The notes beneath the pieces are model-generated. The model did no database searches, was not told the DNA's origin, and saw only the letters and a list, made by a program, of their open reading frames with translations. Source: Streptomyces sp. CBMA123 (GTDB lineage: Bacteria; Actinomycetota; Actinomycetes; Streptomycetales; Streptomycetaceae). Taken from it: 64,000 nucleotides of DNA. Position numbers and translations under genes: made by a program. Below are positions 50,015 to 59,389 of this stretch, one piece after another (the first letter of the stretch is position 1; each line of letters begins with the position of its first letter). The DNA lies in NCBI RefSeq assembly GCF_014596465.1, contig NZ_MECK01000223.1:1-64000 (forward strand), written 5' to 3'.

Positions 50015-51043
50015 TCAGCCGGTGGCCCTGAACCTGCGGGACGGGAGCACCCGTTCCAGCCAGACCGCGTTCGCGCGGGCGGCCGTCAGGGCGACGTGGA
50101 CCTTCGGTTCGTCCTCAAGCCGAGGGGCCTCGGTGTTGAACCGTACCTGGATGACGCCAGGGTGGTCGGGGTGGTGGAACTCGAACAGGCACTGCCGCCC
50201 GAAGTCCGGGTGTGGTCGGTTGCCCGGGTCGGGTCGGCGGTGGTGGCAGTCGCAGTGTGACTTCAAGATGGTTAGCGGCTGCCCCCATACCGGATTGCGG
50301 AACGCCGCCGCGAGTTCGTCGTGGGCCGGGCGGACGCCGTAGGCGTGGCGCAGTTCCCAGATCATGGTCTGGTCTCCGCGCTGCCAGTAGCGACTGCAGA
50401 AAGCCGTGGAGACGGTGTGCCACAGCCCAATGCGGCGCAAGAGACCGCTGGTGAGCCAGCGCATCTCGGCCTCTTCGTCGTCCCACTCACCGTGGTGATT
50501 ACGGAAGTCGCGCTCCACCGCCGCGAGTTGCGGACGATCCCACAGCACCGGCACCCCGTCCTCGGTCGTGTCGTTCCGCAGGTCGGCGAGAAGTTGGCGC
50601 CAGCGGCTGGGCGGAGGGCCGGTGAGGGTGAGGTGTGCGGTCGGGGCCTGGAGCAGGCGAAGGTGCAGGCCCCGGTCGTCGATGTGTCCGACCCGTAGTC
50701 CGCAGACGCCGAGGAGCTGGTGCGGGCTGGTGCCGGAAGGCAGGATGCTCCTGATCGCATGGTCGGCGACGTCGTAGGGGTGGTCAGGGCGGCTGGTGTA
50801 CGCGTGGTCGTCGAGGAGGACGTCGGTGCGATCGTCCAGGACACGGGTGGCACGGATGGCAACCGGGTGGGCCGCGTAGGCGAAACCGCCGCTGAACTTG
50901 GTGAGGAAGTGGTGCTCGATGAGGGCTTGGTCGTCGCCGGCGGCCCGGATCCCGGCGCGGGCGTCCTGGCCGCTTCGGGCGAAGTACCAGGCCGAGTCGC
51001 CGGTGTACCGGCAGAGGAGTCGGCGGTTGGCGCGCGAGCGCAT
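50015..51043 (-). CDS. Hypothetical protein (342 aa)
   Basis: ATG 51043 has AGGA nine bases upstream. Mixed alpha/beta protein with many His, Arg and Trp residues (LWDRPQLAAVERDFRNHHGEWDDEEAEMRWL; ILKSHCDCHHRRPDPGNRPH; LFEFHHPDHPGVIQVRF). There are no membrane segments. No known family is recognised. The CDCHH and HHPDH segments could bind metal, but this is only a pattern. It faces the cluster across a 260-base gap. Confidence 0.6.
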   Translation of the reverse strand: MRSRANRRLLCRYTGDSAWYFARSGQDARAGIRAAGDDQALIEHHFLTKFSGGFAYAAHPVAIRATRVLDDRTDVLLDDHAYTSRPDHPYDVADHAIRSILPSGTSPHQLLGVCGLRVGHIDDRGLHLRLLQAPTAHLTLTGPPPSRWRQLLADLRNDTTEDGVPVLWDRPQLAAVERDFRNHHGEWDDEEAEMRWLTSGLLRRIGLWHTVSTAFCSRYWQRGDQTMIWELRHAYGVRPAHDELAAAFRNPVWGQPLTILKSHCDCHHRRPDPGNRPHPDFGRQCLFEFHHPDHPGVIQVRFNTEAPRLEDEPKVHVALTAARANAVWLERVLPSRRFRATG

Positions 51044-51359
51044 GAGGGTCCTGTTCCCGTGCTGCCGCCGACCTCGGAGCACGACAACGGGGTGTTGGTG
51101 CAGCGAGTGCTGAGGGGTGGGCGCGGGCTGCCTGACCGGCTTGGTTCGCCGCGGTTCACCGAGTGGTCGGTTCCGGTGGGGCGAAGGGATCTCCCGCAAG
51201 ACCTGGACAAAGATTGTCGGAGTGGAACCTGCGGGAGCAAGCCGCCCGGCTGCCTTCCACCCGATCGGCCCAATTCCCGACCGGCAGACCCCGTCCATGG
51301 CGGCCGGACAGCGTATCCCCGAGGTGTGGCCCGCCTCGGTCTGGTCGAGGCTCGGCGTC
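51044..51359. other. Region without a convincing gene
   Basis: Rightward frames are open here, but none has a good start and ribosome site. It separates the leftward unknown gene from the small rightward protein and may hold both promoters. Confidence 0.4.
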
Positions 51360-51626
51360 ATGGGATCGATCATCGTGTTGTTCGAGCTTGGGCAAGGCGA
51401 GGAACCAGGCCCGGACGACGTCGGGCCGGTAGTGCTGGCCGTACACGCTGCAGGCTCGGACCCCGACGTGCCCGAGGACCCGTTGCCGCGCACTCTGTGC
51501 GGACTGGACACCGGCCCAATGGAGCACGCCAACTACCGCCCCGCCCGCCCAGGAGCACCTTGGTACCCGCCGCACCTGGCCGATCGGCGGTGCCGAGCGT
51601 GCGAGGTAGCCCTGCGGGCCCGGTGA
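51360..51626 (+). CDS. Small Cys-containing hypothetical protein (88 aa)
   Basis: From ATG 51360 the protein has SIIVLFELGQGEEPGPDDVGPVVLAVHAAGSDP, then LCGLDTGPMEHANYRPARPGAPWYPP and RRCRACEVALRAR. The late Cys pair with the LCG-D motif recalls small actinobacterial proteins with a conserved RPGAPW-YPP and terminal C-x2-C. No ribosome site is obvious, so the start is uncertain. Confidence 0.5.
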   Translation: MGSIIVLFELGQGEEPGPDDVGPVVLAVHAAGSDPDVPEDPLPRTLCGLDTGPMEHANYRPARPGAPWYPPHLADRRCRACEVALRAR

Positions 51627-51749
51627 GTTGGCAACTGCGATCCGGCACCGGCAAGGCCCCGAGCCCGGCGTCCTCTCCGTTCTGGGCCCTGCTAGGGAGT
51701 TGTTCGGATCTAACGGGGGCAGGCACCATGCCGTCTTGTCCGGCGGTGC

Positions 51750-52547
51750 TCATCCGCCGCTGTTCGCCTCAGGCAGGGTCAGGTCGGCGGGTCCGCCGAT
51801 GGTCGTGATGTCGATGATGTCGCTGCCGGTGTTGTCGGGGTTGTACTGGAACGTGAAGCACCAGCTGTGGTCCGCGAGGCGTTGGTATTCGTCCTGGATG
51901 GCGCGGTGGAGTGTGACAAGGCCGGGATCGAGGATCCACGTGCCGTCCCGGTAGGGTTCGAAGCCGATCCGGGACCAGGCCCTGCCCAGCCGTTCGACGG
52001 CCTGCTCGTATGGAGTGTCGTCACGCTCCAACGGCCCGGGGAAGAGGGCGAAGAGCCCTGTGCCGTGGTTGAGGTGCTTGAGCGCCATGCCGGTGAGGAA
52101 GACCCCGAGCCCGTGCCCGCGCAGGCGCCTGTCGAGCTTCACCTCGTCGACGATGATGATCTTCCCGTAGGGCAATGCCAGCTGCTCGTCCAGGTCGCTG
52201 CGCAGGCTGCCGGGTTCGGCCTCGTCGTACAACGCCTTGGCGACGTTGAACAGGTCTTCGCTGATCTCGTCGAGGGCGGCGACCGGGTTGGCGCAGTCGG
52301 TGGTGTCGACCATCGTGATCCGGATGCCGCCGACACGGGCGTCGGGACAGCCGTCCCACTTGGTGTAGATGCCCACCTCCCATTGGTCGACGCCGTCGTC
52401 GAAGTACGGGTCGATCCACTGTTCGCTGGTGTGGACGAGCATGAAGTCGTCGATGCCGAGCGTCTGGACGTTGGTGTCGGAGGTGTCAGTGCGCCCCGGC
52501 GCGGTCGTGGCTGTCGGAGTCTCGGTGGGTGGACTGTGCAGGGACAT
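51750..52547 (-). CDS. GNAT-like acetyltransferase-fold protein (265 aa)
   Basis: VDEVKLDRRLRGHGLGVFLTGMALKHL carries the R-x-x-G-x-G-x-G acetyl-CoA loop and following helix of GNAT proteins, and the sequence around it alternates strands and helices. An acidic, Thr-rich N-terminus precedes it. The start lies 62 bases inside the 3' end of the SMC-like gene, in another frame, so the two are linked. The substrate is unknown; the pairing with an SMC-like protein suggests a two-gene system. Confidence 0.65.
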   Translation of the reverse strand: MSLHSPPTETPTATTAPGRTDTSDTNVQTLGIDDFMLVHTSEQWIDPYFDDGVDQWEVGIYTKWDGCPDARVGGIRITMVDTTDCANPVAALDEISEDLFNVAKALYDEAEPGSLRSDLDEQLALPYGKIIIVDEVKLDRRLRGHGLGVFLTGMALKHLNHGTGLFALFPGPLERDDTPYEQAVERLGRAWSRIGFEPYRDGTWILDPGLVTLHRAIQDEYQRLADHSWCFTFQYNPDNTGSDIIDITTIGGPADLTLPEANSGG

Positions 52548-54399
52548 GCTGCAGGGTTCCGGTCTCGTCGTTGTCGGGACGGGTGTGCGGGATGAAGCGG
52601 TTCTCGCTGTTCAGTTCGGTGATCTCGGCGCCGGGGACGTCGACGGGCAGATCCTGCGGCGTCGTGAGGATGACCTGGGCGCCGCCGGCGCCGTGAGTGG
52701 CTGCCGTCTCGGCGGTCACCTGCAGAACCGCGGAAGCCAGGCGCTCGCCTTCCGGCCCGCCGCCCACGCCGTCGATCGGGGCGTCCAGCCACTGCATGGC
52801 CGGCAGGAGTACGTCCGGCATGGTGCTGGCGGCCTCCAGGAGCGTCAGGTGGAGGGCGAGGTTCGCGATACTGATCAGACCAGCGGAAAGGGCCACGTGG
52901 CGAAGGGAGCGGCCGTTCACCCGCGGAGTGAACGTCTTCGGGTCGAGACTGGCGGAGCGCACCTTGTCCGGGGCCATCTGCATCATCTTCTCGGCGAAGA
53001 TCAGCGACAGGTCCGCAGCCGTCCTCTTCCGGCGCTCCTGCGCGTCGCCCTCCGCTTCGGCCCAGGCCGCCCGCGCGTCGTCCGCGTGCTTCGCCGCCTG
53101 GTCGGCCGCACGCTGCAGTTCGACGATGCGCGCCAGTTCCTTGCGGCGTTCGAGCACTGCGGCGTACTCGGCCTTCGCCTCGCGTTCAGCAGCGATCGCC
53201 TGGGCCAGCGCCGCCTCGCGTGGTGCCACCTCCGCGAGGCGGTACGCCTCCGCTTGGCCGGCCGTGTTGCTGACGTCCTCCTCGGCCTTGCGTCGGACTG
53301 CCACGGCCTTCTCCACTGCAGTGTTCCCCGCCTGCAGCGCGTCGTCCGCACCGTGAGCCGCCTTCTGGGCGGATTCGCGTTCCCTGACCCTCCGCTCCAG
53401 GCGGGCAGCGCGGCCGGGGTCCGGCTGGCGGCACAACGGGCAGGCTTCCCCCGGTCCGGTTCGCTGGTCGAGGCTCTGCTCGCACTCCGGGCACTGCGTG
53501 ATCGGCTGGCAGCGTTCCTGCGCGCGCTGCAGTGTCTGGCGGGCCAGGCCCCTCGCCTCATGCAGGGGGCCGAGTGCCTTCTGGGCGCGGTCGGCGTCCG
53601 TCGCGCACTGCGACATGCGCTGACGGGCCCGCGCGGCTGTCTGCTCCCGGCCAGTCAGCGCCGCTCGATGTGGGTCGAGTTCACCCGCGAGCCGCTGTGC
53701 GTCGGCCGCCGCCGCGTCCGCCCGTTTGGCCAGGGTGGCTGCCGCCGTATCCAGGTCCGCGGCGGTCGGGAGGCCATAGGCCAGCCGCTGCTCCTCCGCC
53801 TTGCGCAGGTCTGTCGCCGCCCGGGTCGCTCGGCGCCCGGCGGACGATGCCTCCGCTTTCAGCCTGGCTGCCTTCTCGTCCAGTAGCCCGAAGACCACCT
53901 CGATGGTGACAGCCATGTCCTGGGCGGTCGCGCCACCGAAGGCCCGCACACCCGCGTACGCCTGCCTCAGGTACAGCAGCGCCATCACGCTGTCGATGGT
54001 GACGCAGCCGCGCGATGTCTCCACCGCGGGGATGCCCATCAACTCCAACGCGAAAGAGCCGGCGCTACGTTGCCCGCCGTTCGACTTCACCGGGAGGACC
54101 TCGATCTCCCCCGTCCCAGTGTTGAGGAAGGTGACCTCCTGACGGGCCAGGTCCAGGGTGACGGTCCACGTCCCGGAGTCGACCTCCACGGTGTCCCGGA
54201 TCGCCTCGACCTGGTCGACGATCACCCCGGTCAGCACAGGCGACGATGCGCCCAGCGCCGCGAAGGCGGCCTCCGCCGCCGTGCTGCACCCCGCGCCGAT
54301 GCCGGCCTTGAACTGCCTCAGGAACGCGTCGTGACTTCGCCCGTCCCAGGCTCCGTCGATCTGGAACTCCTGCCTGGTGATCCTGAACCTGCCCGGCAT
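52486..54399 (-). CDS. SMC/Rad50-like coiled-coil protein with degenerate ATPase motifs (637 aa)
   Basis: Globular N- and C-terminal parts are separated by a long coiled coil (about residues 170-470), in whose middle CPECEQSLDQ...ACPLCRQPD forms a Rad50-like zinc hook. The Walker A position reads FKAGIGAGCSTAAEAAFAALG, without the GK-S/T. The C-terminal LSAGLISIANLALHLTLLEA is a signature-like helix, and VLLPAMQWLDAPIDG is Walker-B-like with D. It is therefore related to the AAA/SMC ATPases found in plasmid and defence loci but may not hydrolyse ATP. It overlaps the GNAT-like gene. Confidence 0.7.
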   Translation of the reverse strand: MPGRFRITRQEFQIDGAWDGRSHDAFLRQFKAGIGAGCSTAAEAAFAALGASSPVLTGVIVDQVEAIRDTVEVDSGTWTVTLDLARQEVTFLNTGTGEIEVLPVKSNGGQRSAGSFALELMGIPAVETSRGCVTIDSVMALLYLRQAYAGVRAFGGATAQDMAVTIEVVFGLLDEKAARLKAEASSAGRRATRAATDLRKAEEQRLAYGLPTAADLDTAAATLAKRADAAAADAQRLAGELDPHRAALTGREQTAARARQRMSQCATDADRAQKALGPLHEARGLARQTLQRAQERCQPITQCPECEQSLDQRTGPGEACPLCRQPDPGRAARLERRVRERESAQKAAHGADDALQAGNTAVEKAVAVRRKAEEDVSNTAGQAEAYRLAEVAPREAALAQAIAAEREAKAEYAAVLERRKELARIVELQRAADQAAKHADDARAAWAEAEGDAQERRKRTAADLSLIFAEKMMQMAPDKVRSASLDPKTFTPRVNGRSLRHVALSAGLISIANLALHLTLLEAASTMPDVLLPAMQWLDAPIDGVGGGPEGERLASAVLQVTAETAATHGAGGAQVILTTPQDLPVDVPGAEITELNSENRFIPHTRPDNDETGTLQHVPAQSTHRDSDSHDRAGAH

Positions 54400-54906
54400 C
54401 GGGCCCCCATCGCAACTTCGCGGCGCCGCACGGCACGGCTCGACCGACTAACCCCAACGAGGCGCCCTTTTGAAGAGGCACGGGCAACGATCCCGATACA
54501 AACCATCGAGGGGCGGCAATACGGTCATGTTGACGACGCCGCCCCTGCTCCGAAGACCGAACGGGCGTTCAACGGCGCACTCCTTAGCGGTGGTGCGGTC
54601 GGTCTCGCCATCACATGAACCGCCCCCTGTTCCACGGTGGTCGTGCCGCGTCTCACACCGCTCTCCGCACTGGGGCTTCGAAAGAGAAGCAAAGGCCCAA
54701 CCCACCCTGGGTCACCGCCCGGACCGTGGCCAGACGAGGAGATCCCCTGCAGGCATGACGTACAGCCCCACCAGCCGAACACCCCTACGAGCGAAGCCCC
54801 GGGGCGACTAGGCTGGCCCGAGTTGGGGCAGCCAGTGGCGCCCGGCCGGCCGCTGGTGTCCGGTTCGGTGCGATCAGAACCATCGCAAGACCAAGGAGAC
54901 ACCAAC
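54400..54906. promoter_or_regulatory. Divergent promoter region before the HAD-IIA copy
   Basis: This 507-base stretch holds no convincing gene. Its right end carries the AAGGAGACACCAAC leader of the HAD-IIA copy, nearly identical to that of the disrupted chromosomal gene, so the copy includes its own translation signal. A GAACGGGCGTTC inverted repeat lies near 54,557. Confidence 0.5.
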
Positions 54907-55686
54907 GTGGCAGAGCGCAAGCCCATCGAGTCCTGGCTGACCGACATGGACGGGGTCCTCATCCACGAGGGCACCCCGATCCCCGGCGCCGACGAATTCC
55001 TCCGGAAGCTGCGGGAGTCCGGTAAGCCGTTCCTGGTGCTGACCAACAACTCCATGTACACCCAGCGCGACTTGCACGCCCGGCTCGCTCGAATGGGACT
55101 GGACGTTCCGGTCCAGCACATCTGGACCTCCGCCCTGGCGACGGCGAAGTTCCTCGCCGATCAGCGCCCTGGCGGGACCGCCTACGTTATCGGGGAAGCT
55201 GGCCTGACTACGGCGCTTCACGAAGTCGATTACGTCCTTACGGACACCGACCCCGACTTCGTAATTCTCGGAGAAACGCGAACCTACTCCTTCGAGGCGA
55301 TGACCAAGGCCGTCCGCCTCATCAATGACGGCGCTCGATTCATCGCAACTAATCCGGACGAGACTGGCCCCTCCGCCGAAGGCGCGCTTCCCGCTACCGG
55401 GGCCGTGGCAGCGCTCATCACGAAGGCGACGGGCGTGGAGCCCTACTTCGTGGGTAAGCCGAACCCCTTGATGATGCGCGCCGGCCTGAACGCCATCGGC
55501 GCCCACTCGGAGCACAGCGCGATGATCGGCGACCGTATGGACACCGACATTGTCTCGGGCATGGAAGCCGGAATGTCGACCTACCTGGTTCTCACCGGCT
55601 TGACCCAGGCCGAAGACGTCGAGCGCTTTCCTTACCGCCCGACCCATGTGGTCAAGTCGATTGCCGACCTGGTCGAATTGATCTGA
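54907..55686 (+). CDS. Complete HAD-IIA (NagD-like) phosphatase, element-borne copy (259 aa)
   Basis: HAD-IIA motifs are complete: [31 protein letters not shown] and [16 protein letters not shown]. The family dephosphorylates nucleotides and sugar phosphates. GTG 54907 has AAGGAGA eight bases upstream. The first 126 residues are about 83% identical to the truncated HAD-IIA gene at 56145-56717. Through the region that matches the junction, this copy uses GGA GAA ACG CGA ACC where the chromosome has GGC GAG ACC CGC ACG. It looks like a replacement for the interrupted gene. Confidence 0.9.
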   Translation: MAERKPIESWLTDMDGVLIHEGTPIPGADEFLRKLRESGKPFLVLTNNSMYTQRDLHARLARMGLDVPVQHIWTSALATAKFLADQRPGGTAYVIGEAGLTTALHEVDYVLTDTDPDFVILGETRTYSFEAMTKAVRLINDGARFIATNPDETGPSAEGALPATGAVAALITKATGVEPYFVGKPNPLMMRAGLNAIGAHSEHSAMIGDRMDTDIVSGMEAGMSTYLVLTGLTQAEDVERFPYRPTHVVKSIADLVELI

Positions 55687-55825
55687 TCACCTTAGGCGAA
55701 CAGGTTTCCCATCCAAGGTGACCACCGCGAGAGAACGCTCAGCCACCGCCGACTTTGTCACTCCTGGCGGCTAGGGTCTGGAACCGTTCCCTCCGCACCA
55801 ACGGTTACGCCCAAGGAGTAGTGCA

Positions 55826-56191
55826 GTGACAGTTCCAGATTCCGCCCACCAAGGGCTGCCTGCACTGTTCATGGCGGAACTCTCGGTTTGGCGAGACCGC
55901 TGGGGGTTGCGCATCATCGGCCCTGACCGCCAGGTCGTAACCGCGGCGAATATCGACCTCGGCTCTGCCGATCGCCACGTCACTGCACAGGCGGACGATC
56001 CAGGCCGATGGCTGATCGACGTCAGCGGCGAGACCGTTCCCGTGCCTCCGCTGGACGAAGCGGCCCAGGCAGCCGGAGCGGCCGGCTTCGTGATCGCCGA
56101 GGCCGCCCGATCCGACAGCAAGACGGCCCGGGGTTGGACCCAGGTCACCCGCGAGATGTGGACCTCGCCGTGCCAACCCGGGGCAGCCTGA
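55826..56191 (+). CDS. Small hypothetical protein (121 aa)
   Basis: GTG 55826 has AAGGAG 8-10 bases upstream. The protein contains a compact beta-rich part ([53 protein letters not shown]) and a helix ([17 protein letters not shown]). No family recognised. It is the last gene of the element on this side. A strong hairpin follows, then the junction. Confidence 0.65.
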   Translation: MTVPDSAHQGLPALFMAELSVWRDRWGLRIIGPDRQVVTAANIDLGSADRHVTAQADDPGRWLIDVSGETVPVPPLDEAAQAAGAAGFVIAEAARSDSKTARGWTQVTREMWTSPCQPGAA

Positions 56192-56231
56192 CACGCTCCC
56201 AAGCCCGAAGTTCGGGAACCCCATAGAACGA

Positions 56232-56265
56232 CGAAGGCCCTCCCGCTATCGTGGGAGGGCCTTCG
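56232..56265 (+). terminator. Terminator near the element right end
   Basis: CGAAGGCCCTCCC (56232-56244) pairs with GGGAGGGCCTTCG (56253-56265); 13-bp perfect stem, 8-base loop. It lies 40 bases after the previous stop and about 75 bases before the junction. It could also insulate the element from transcription of the broken host gene. Confidence 0.8.
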
Positions 56266-56317
56266 CGGCGTCGAGCTAGCTGTAGTCGACTTGTGACGGA
56301 TGGCAACGAACCGCAGG

Positions 56318-56345
56318 TCAGGGCCAAATACGTTTTACTCGTGCG
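56318..56345. other. Presumed right junction of the integrated element
   Basis: On the minus strand the host gene reads GGCGAGACCCGCAC up to about 56341 and then continues GAGTAAAACGTATTTGGCC, which is AT-richer and unrelated to HAD sequence. This is taken as the right attachment site. The left counterpart, with the rest of the HAD gene, should be outside the window. Confidence 0.65.
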
Positions 56346-56879
56346 GGTCTCGCCGAGGACGACGTAGTCGGGGTTGTTGTCGGTCAGCACGTAACCGGCC
56401 TGGTAGAGCGCGGTGGTGAGGCCGGCCTCGCCGATCACGTACGCGGTGCCGTTCGGGCGCTGGCCCTTGAGGAACTTGGCGGTGGCCAGGGCGGAGGTCC
56501 AGATGCACTCCTCCGGCACCTCCAGGCCCATCCCGGCCAGGCGGGCGCTGAGGTCGCGCGGGGTGTAGATGGAGTTGTTGGTGAGGACGAGGAAGGGCTT
56601 GCCGGACTCCCGCAGCCTGCGCAGGAACTCCTCCGCGCCGGGGATCGGCGTGCCCTCGTGGATGAGGACACCGTCCATGTCGGTCAGCCAGGACTCGATG
56701 GGCTTGCGGTCTGCCACGTGCGTGTCTCCTGAAGTGTTGCAACGTCGTGCGGAGGGCCCTGACGCGGCCAAGCCTAATCGGCGCCGGTGGCCGGGGACAG
56801 GACGTCCCGCTGGGCGGGATGCGGCGGGCGACCTGCGGAAACCGGGAGCAACCGGGCGCCCCGTGATTGAGTGGGCGGC

Positions 56880-57968
56880 ATGAACCCGCAGACGCCCCGC
56901 TCCCCGCACGACCGCCCGCTGCGCGTCGGACTGATCGGCTACGGCCTGGCCGGTTCCGCCTTCCACGCCCCGCTCATCGCGACCACCCGGGGGCTGCGGC
57001 TGGACGCCGTGGTCACCGCCAACCCCGAGCGCCGCGAGCAGCTGCGGCGCGAGCACCCGGGCGCCCGCGTCGTCGACACCCCGGAGCAGCTGCTCGCCGA
57101 CCCGGACGCGCTGGACCTGGTGGTCATCGCCTCGCCGAACCGCACCCACGCCCCGCTCGCCCGCGCCGCCCTGCGGGCGGGCCTGGCCACCGTCGTGGAC
57201 AAGCCGCTGGCCGCGACCGCCGCCGAGGCGCTGGAGCTGTGCCGGCTCGCCGAGGAGCGGGGCGTGCTGCTGTCCGTGTTCCAGAACCGGCGCTGGGACG
57301 GCGACTTCCTCACCGCGAGCCGGCTGGTGCGCGGCGGCGCGCTCGGCCGGGTGCACCGCTTCGAGTCCCGCTTCGAGCGCTTCCGCCCCAAGCCCAAGCC
57401 GGGCTGGCGCGAGCTGGCCGACCCGGCCGAGGTCGGCGGCACCCTGTACGACCTGGGCAGCCACCTGGTCGACCAGGCGCTCACGCTGTTCGGGCCGGTC
57501 GAGACGGTGTACGCGGAGATCGACGTACGGCGCGACGGCGCGGTGGTGGACGACGACGCCTTCCTCGCGCTGACCCACGCCTCCGGCACCCGCTCGCACC
57601 TGTGGACCAGTGCGATCACCCCGCTGATCGGCCCCCGGCTGCGGGTGCTCGGCGACGCCGCCGGCTACGTCAAGCACGGCATGGACCCGCAGGAGGCCGA
57701 GCTGCGCTCGGGCCACCGCCCGGACGGCGCCCACCCGTGGGGCACCGACCTGCCCGAGCGGTACGGCACCCTGGGCACCGACGAGTCCGCGGTCTCCCTG
57801 CCCACCGACCCGGGCGACTACCCCGCCTACTACGCGGGCATCGCCGCCGCCCTGGCCGCCCCCGGCACCCCGCCGCCGGTCGACCCGCGCGACGCGGTGG
57901 CCACCCTCGCCGTCCTGGAGGCCGCCCGCGCCTCGGCGGCCACCGGGACGACGGTCCGACCGGCCTGA
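56880..57968 (+). CDS. Gfo/Idh/MocA-family oxidoreductase (362 aa)
   Basis: N-terminal NAD(P) fold: [18 protein letters not shown] with the GxGxxG variant, then [14 protein letters not shown] and the family's [16 protein letters not shown] (EKP-like motif, here DKP). [15 protein letters not shown] is the conserved catalytic stretch with Asp and His. It oxidises or reduces a sugar, inositol or related compound. ATG 56880 is preferred to GTG 56871, but no ribosome site is clear. First intact chromosomal gene right of the element; divergent from the truncated HAD gene. Confidence 0.85.
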   Translation: MNPQTPRSPHDRPLRVGLIGYGLAGSAFHAPLIATTRGLRLDAVVTANPERREQLRREHPGARVVDTPEQLLADPDALDLVVIASPNRTHAPLARAALRAGLATVVDKPLAATAAEALELCRLAEERGVLLSVFQNRRWDGDFLTASRLVRGGALGRVHRFESRFERFRPKPKPGWRELADPAEVGGTLYDLGSHLVDQALTLFGPVETVYAEIDVRRDGAVVDDDAFLALTHASGTRSHLWTSAITPLIGPRLRVLGDAAGYVKHGMDPQEAELRSGHRPDGAHPWGTDLPERYGTLGTDESAVSLPTDPGDYPAYYAGIAAALAAPGTPPPVDPRDAVATLAVLEAARASAATGTTVRPA

Positions 57969-58051
57969 CGGCGGCGGCCGAGCTGGCGGCTGCGGCCGGG
58001 TCCGACGGCTGCGGCCGACCTGGCGACTGCAACGGGACTGACACCTGCGGC

Positions 58052-58474
58052 TCAGATCCCGATGACCTCCACCGCCGAGCCCAGGCCCCGGAAGTCGGCC
58101 ACGTTGCGGGTGTACAGCGGCAGTCCGTGGGCGGAGGCGACGGCGGCGATCATCAGGTCGATCCGGCGCGGCCGCGGCTGCCGTCCGGCGGCGATGGTCA
58201 GGGTGACGAGGGTGCCGTAGCGGGCGGCGGCGGCCGCGTCGAAGGGCAGCGGGTCGAAGTCGGCCATCGCCGCGCCCAGCACCTCCAGCCGGGCGGCCCG
58301 GCTGATCGGGTCGCGCGCCATCGAGACGCCCTGCTGGAGTTCGGCGAAGGTGATCGCGGTCAGCTCGGGCACCGCGGGCAGGTCGGTGGGGTTGAGCAGG
58401 GCCAGGTCGATGTAGACGCAGGTGTCCAGCACTCCGGCGGGCCGCCGCCGGGGTGCTCTCCGGCGCTCAGCCAC
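58052..58474 (-). CDS. vapC: VapC-like PIN-domain toxin (140 aa)
   Basis: PIN pattern: [14 protein letters not shown] with the first Asp, the acidic [10 protein letters not shown], then [27 protein letters not shown] with the remaining acidic residues. PIN toxins cut RNA. The start overlaps the stop of the antitoxin gene by eight bases, the standard operon order. The N-terminus is basic. Confidence 0.85.
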   Translation of the reverse strand: MAERRRAPRRRPAGVLDTCVYIDLALLNPTDLPAVPELTAITFAELQQGVSMARDPISRAARLEVLGAAMADFDPLPFDAAAAARYGTLVTLTIAAGRQPRPRRIDLMIAAVASAHGLPLYTRNVADFRGLGSAVEVIGI

Positions 58475-58751
58475 GCCGGCGCTCGAACGGGTCGTCGCCC
58501 TCGTCGCCCACGAGTTCGTCGGGGCCGAAGTACTCCTCGGCCTCCTTGCGCATCTCCTGGTAGTCGACCCTCGGCAGTTTGACGTGCCGGGCCACCAGTT
58601 CCTCCGCCGTGAGCCGCCGTCGCGCGGACACCGGCCGCAGCTCCGCGACCTCGACCCCGTTCCTGGTGATGTGGAAGATCTCCCCGGCCTCGACCGCGTC
58701 CATCACCGCGGCGGAGTTGTTCCGGAACTCCCGCTGGGTAATCGTCTTCAT
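58467..58751 (-). CDS. Phd/YefM-family antitoxin (94 aa)
   Basis: [41 protein letters not shown] is the Phd/YefM DNA-binding domain; the acidic C-terminus ([20 protein letters not shown]) should wrap the VapC-like toxin. ATG 58751 follows GGAAG. The pair should autoregulate from the promoter at about 58,760-58,800. Confidence 0.85.
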   Translation of the reverse strand: MKTITQREFRNNSAAVMDAVEAGEIFHITRNGVEVAELRPVSARRRLTAEELVARHVKLPRVDYQEMRKEAEEYFGPDELVGDEGDDPFERRRG

Positions 58752-58870
58752 GGCTTCCACGGTAGCCCCGTGTAGCACGGGTGGCTACACCTCGGGCGGT
58801 GCGGCGGGAACCCGGCGGGCCGTACGATCGTCCTGCTGGACGTCCGAACACGGCAGACCGCGTGCGCACG

Positions 58871-58930
58871 TCCGAACTTCCGAACTTCCGAACTTCCGAA
58901 TGACCGAACGCCCGAACGCCCGAACGTCCG
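58871..58930. repeat. Short tandem repeat of 9-bp CCGAAC units
   Basis: Three exact TCCGAACTT units are followed by four degenerate copies (CGAATGAC, CGAACGCC, CGAACGCC, CGAACGTC). They lie between the antitoxin promoter and the DUF6412 gene; nothing identifies a bound protein. Confidence 0.7.
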
Positions 58931-58960
58931 GAACCGGGAACACACCGAGAGGGGGCCGCC

Positions 58961-59254
58961 GTGAGTGTCGTGGCGATGCTGCTCGGCCTGCTCCGGGTGC
59001 TGACCGGACAACTGGTGACCGACGGCGGCGCGCTGGCGTCCGTCGCCGCGATGGCGGCCGTGGTCCTGGTGGCCGGTGCGGTCGCGGGGGCCTTCACCGG
59101 GCGGCGGCTGCTGGGGGCGCGAGCCCCGGCGGCGGTGCGCAGCGGGGTGCTGCGGCGCCGGGCGTTCCGTACGGCGTTCCTTCCGCAGCGTGATCCGGAC
59201 GCCCGGGGCAGGCGACGCCCCAGGGCGCCGGGGGCGGCCCCGGCGGCCGCGTAG
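58961..59254 (+). CDS. DUF6412 membrane protein (97 aa)
   Basis: Two hydrophobic segments (about residues 3-20 and 27-47: VAAMAAVVLVAGAVAGAF) precede a basic cytoplasmic tail (RRRAFRTAFLPQRDPDARGRR). The AFLPQRDPDA-x-GR motif identifies DUF6412, which in Streptomyces sits directly before a YidC-like gene, as here. GTG 58961 has GAGGGGG upstream. Possibly a membrane-insertion helper. Confidence 0.8.
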   Translation: MSVVAMLLGLLRVLTGQLVTDGGALASVAAMAAVVLVAGAVAGAFTGRRLLGARAPAAVRSGVLRRRAFRTAFLPQRDPDARGRRRPRAPGAAPAAA

Positions 59255-59389
59255 TCCCGCAGTTCCTCCGTACGGTTCCCGTGCGGGCACGGCTTCCCCG
59301 TGCTTTCCCCCGGGTTCCCCCGTACGTCCTTTCGCGGCCGTCCTCCGCCGACCACTCATGTTCTGAGACCCCGGAGGGCTCGCTTCACC

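Larger units (their letters stand above)
56145..56717 (-). pseudogene. Chromosomal HAD-IIA phosphatase gene truncated by the element
   Basis: GTG 56717 has AGGAGA seven bases upstream. The first 126 codons (to about 56341) follow the family exactly, with [21 protein letters not shown] and YVVLGETRT. Then homology ends abruptly: the frame runs on as [13 protein letters not shown] and through element sequence to a stop at 56145. The lost part contains the K and GD motifs, so the product would be inactive. The matching complete gene at 54907 lies about 650 bases away, in the opposite direction. Confidence 0.85.

Noticed and set aside
51117..51626. Longer version of the small Cys-containing protein
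   Set aside because: The extra front shows no conserved-looking sequence or ribosome site; ATG 51360 matches the start of the recognisable part.
56192..56340. tRNA gene as integration target at the right end
   Set aside because: No cloverleaf could be drawn; the hairpin is a plain terminator, and the interrupted gene is the HAD-IIA gene.
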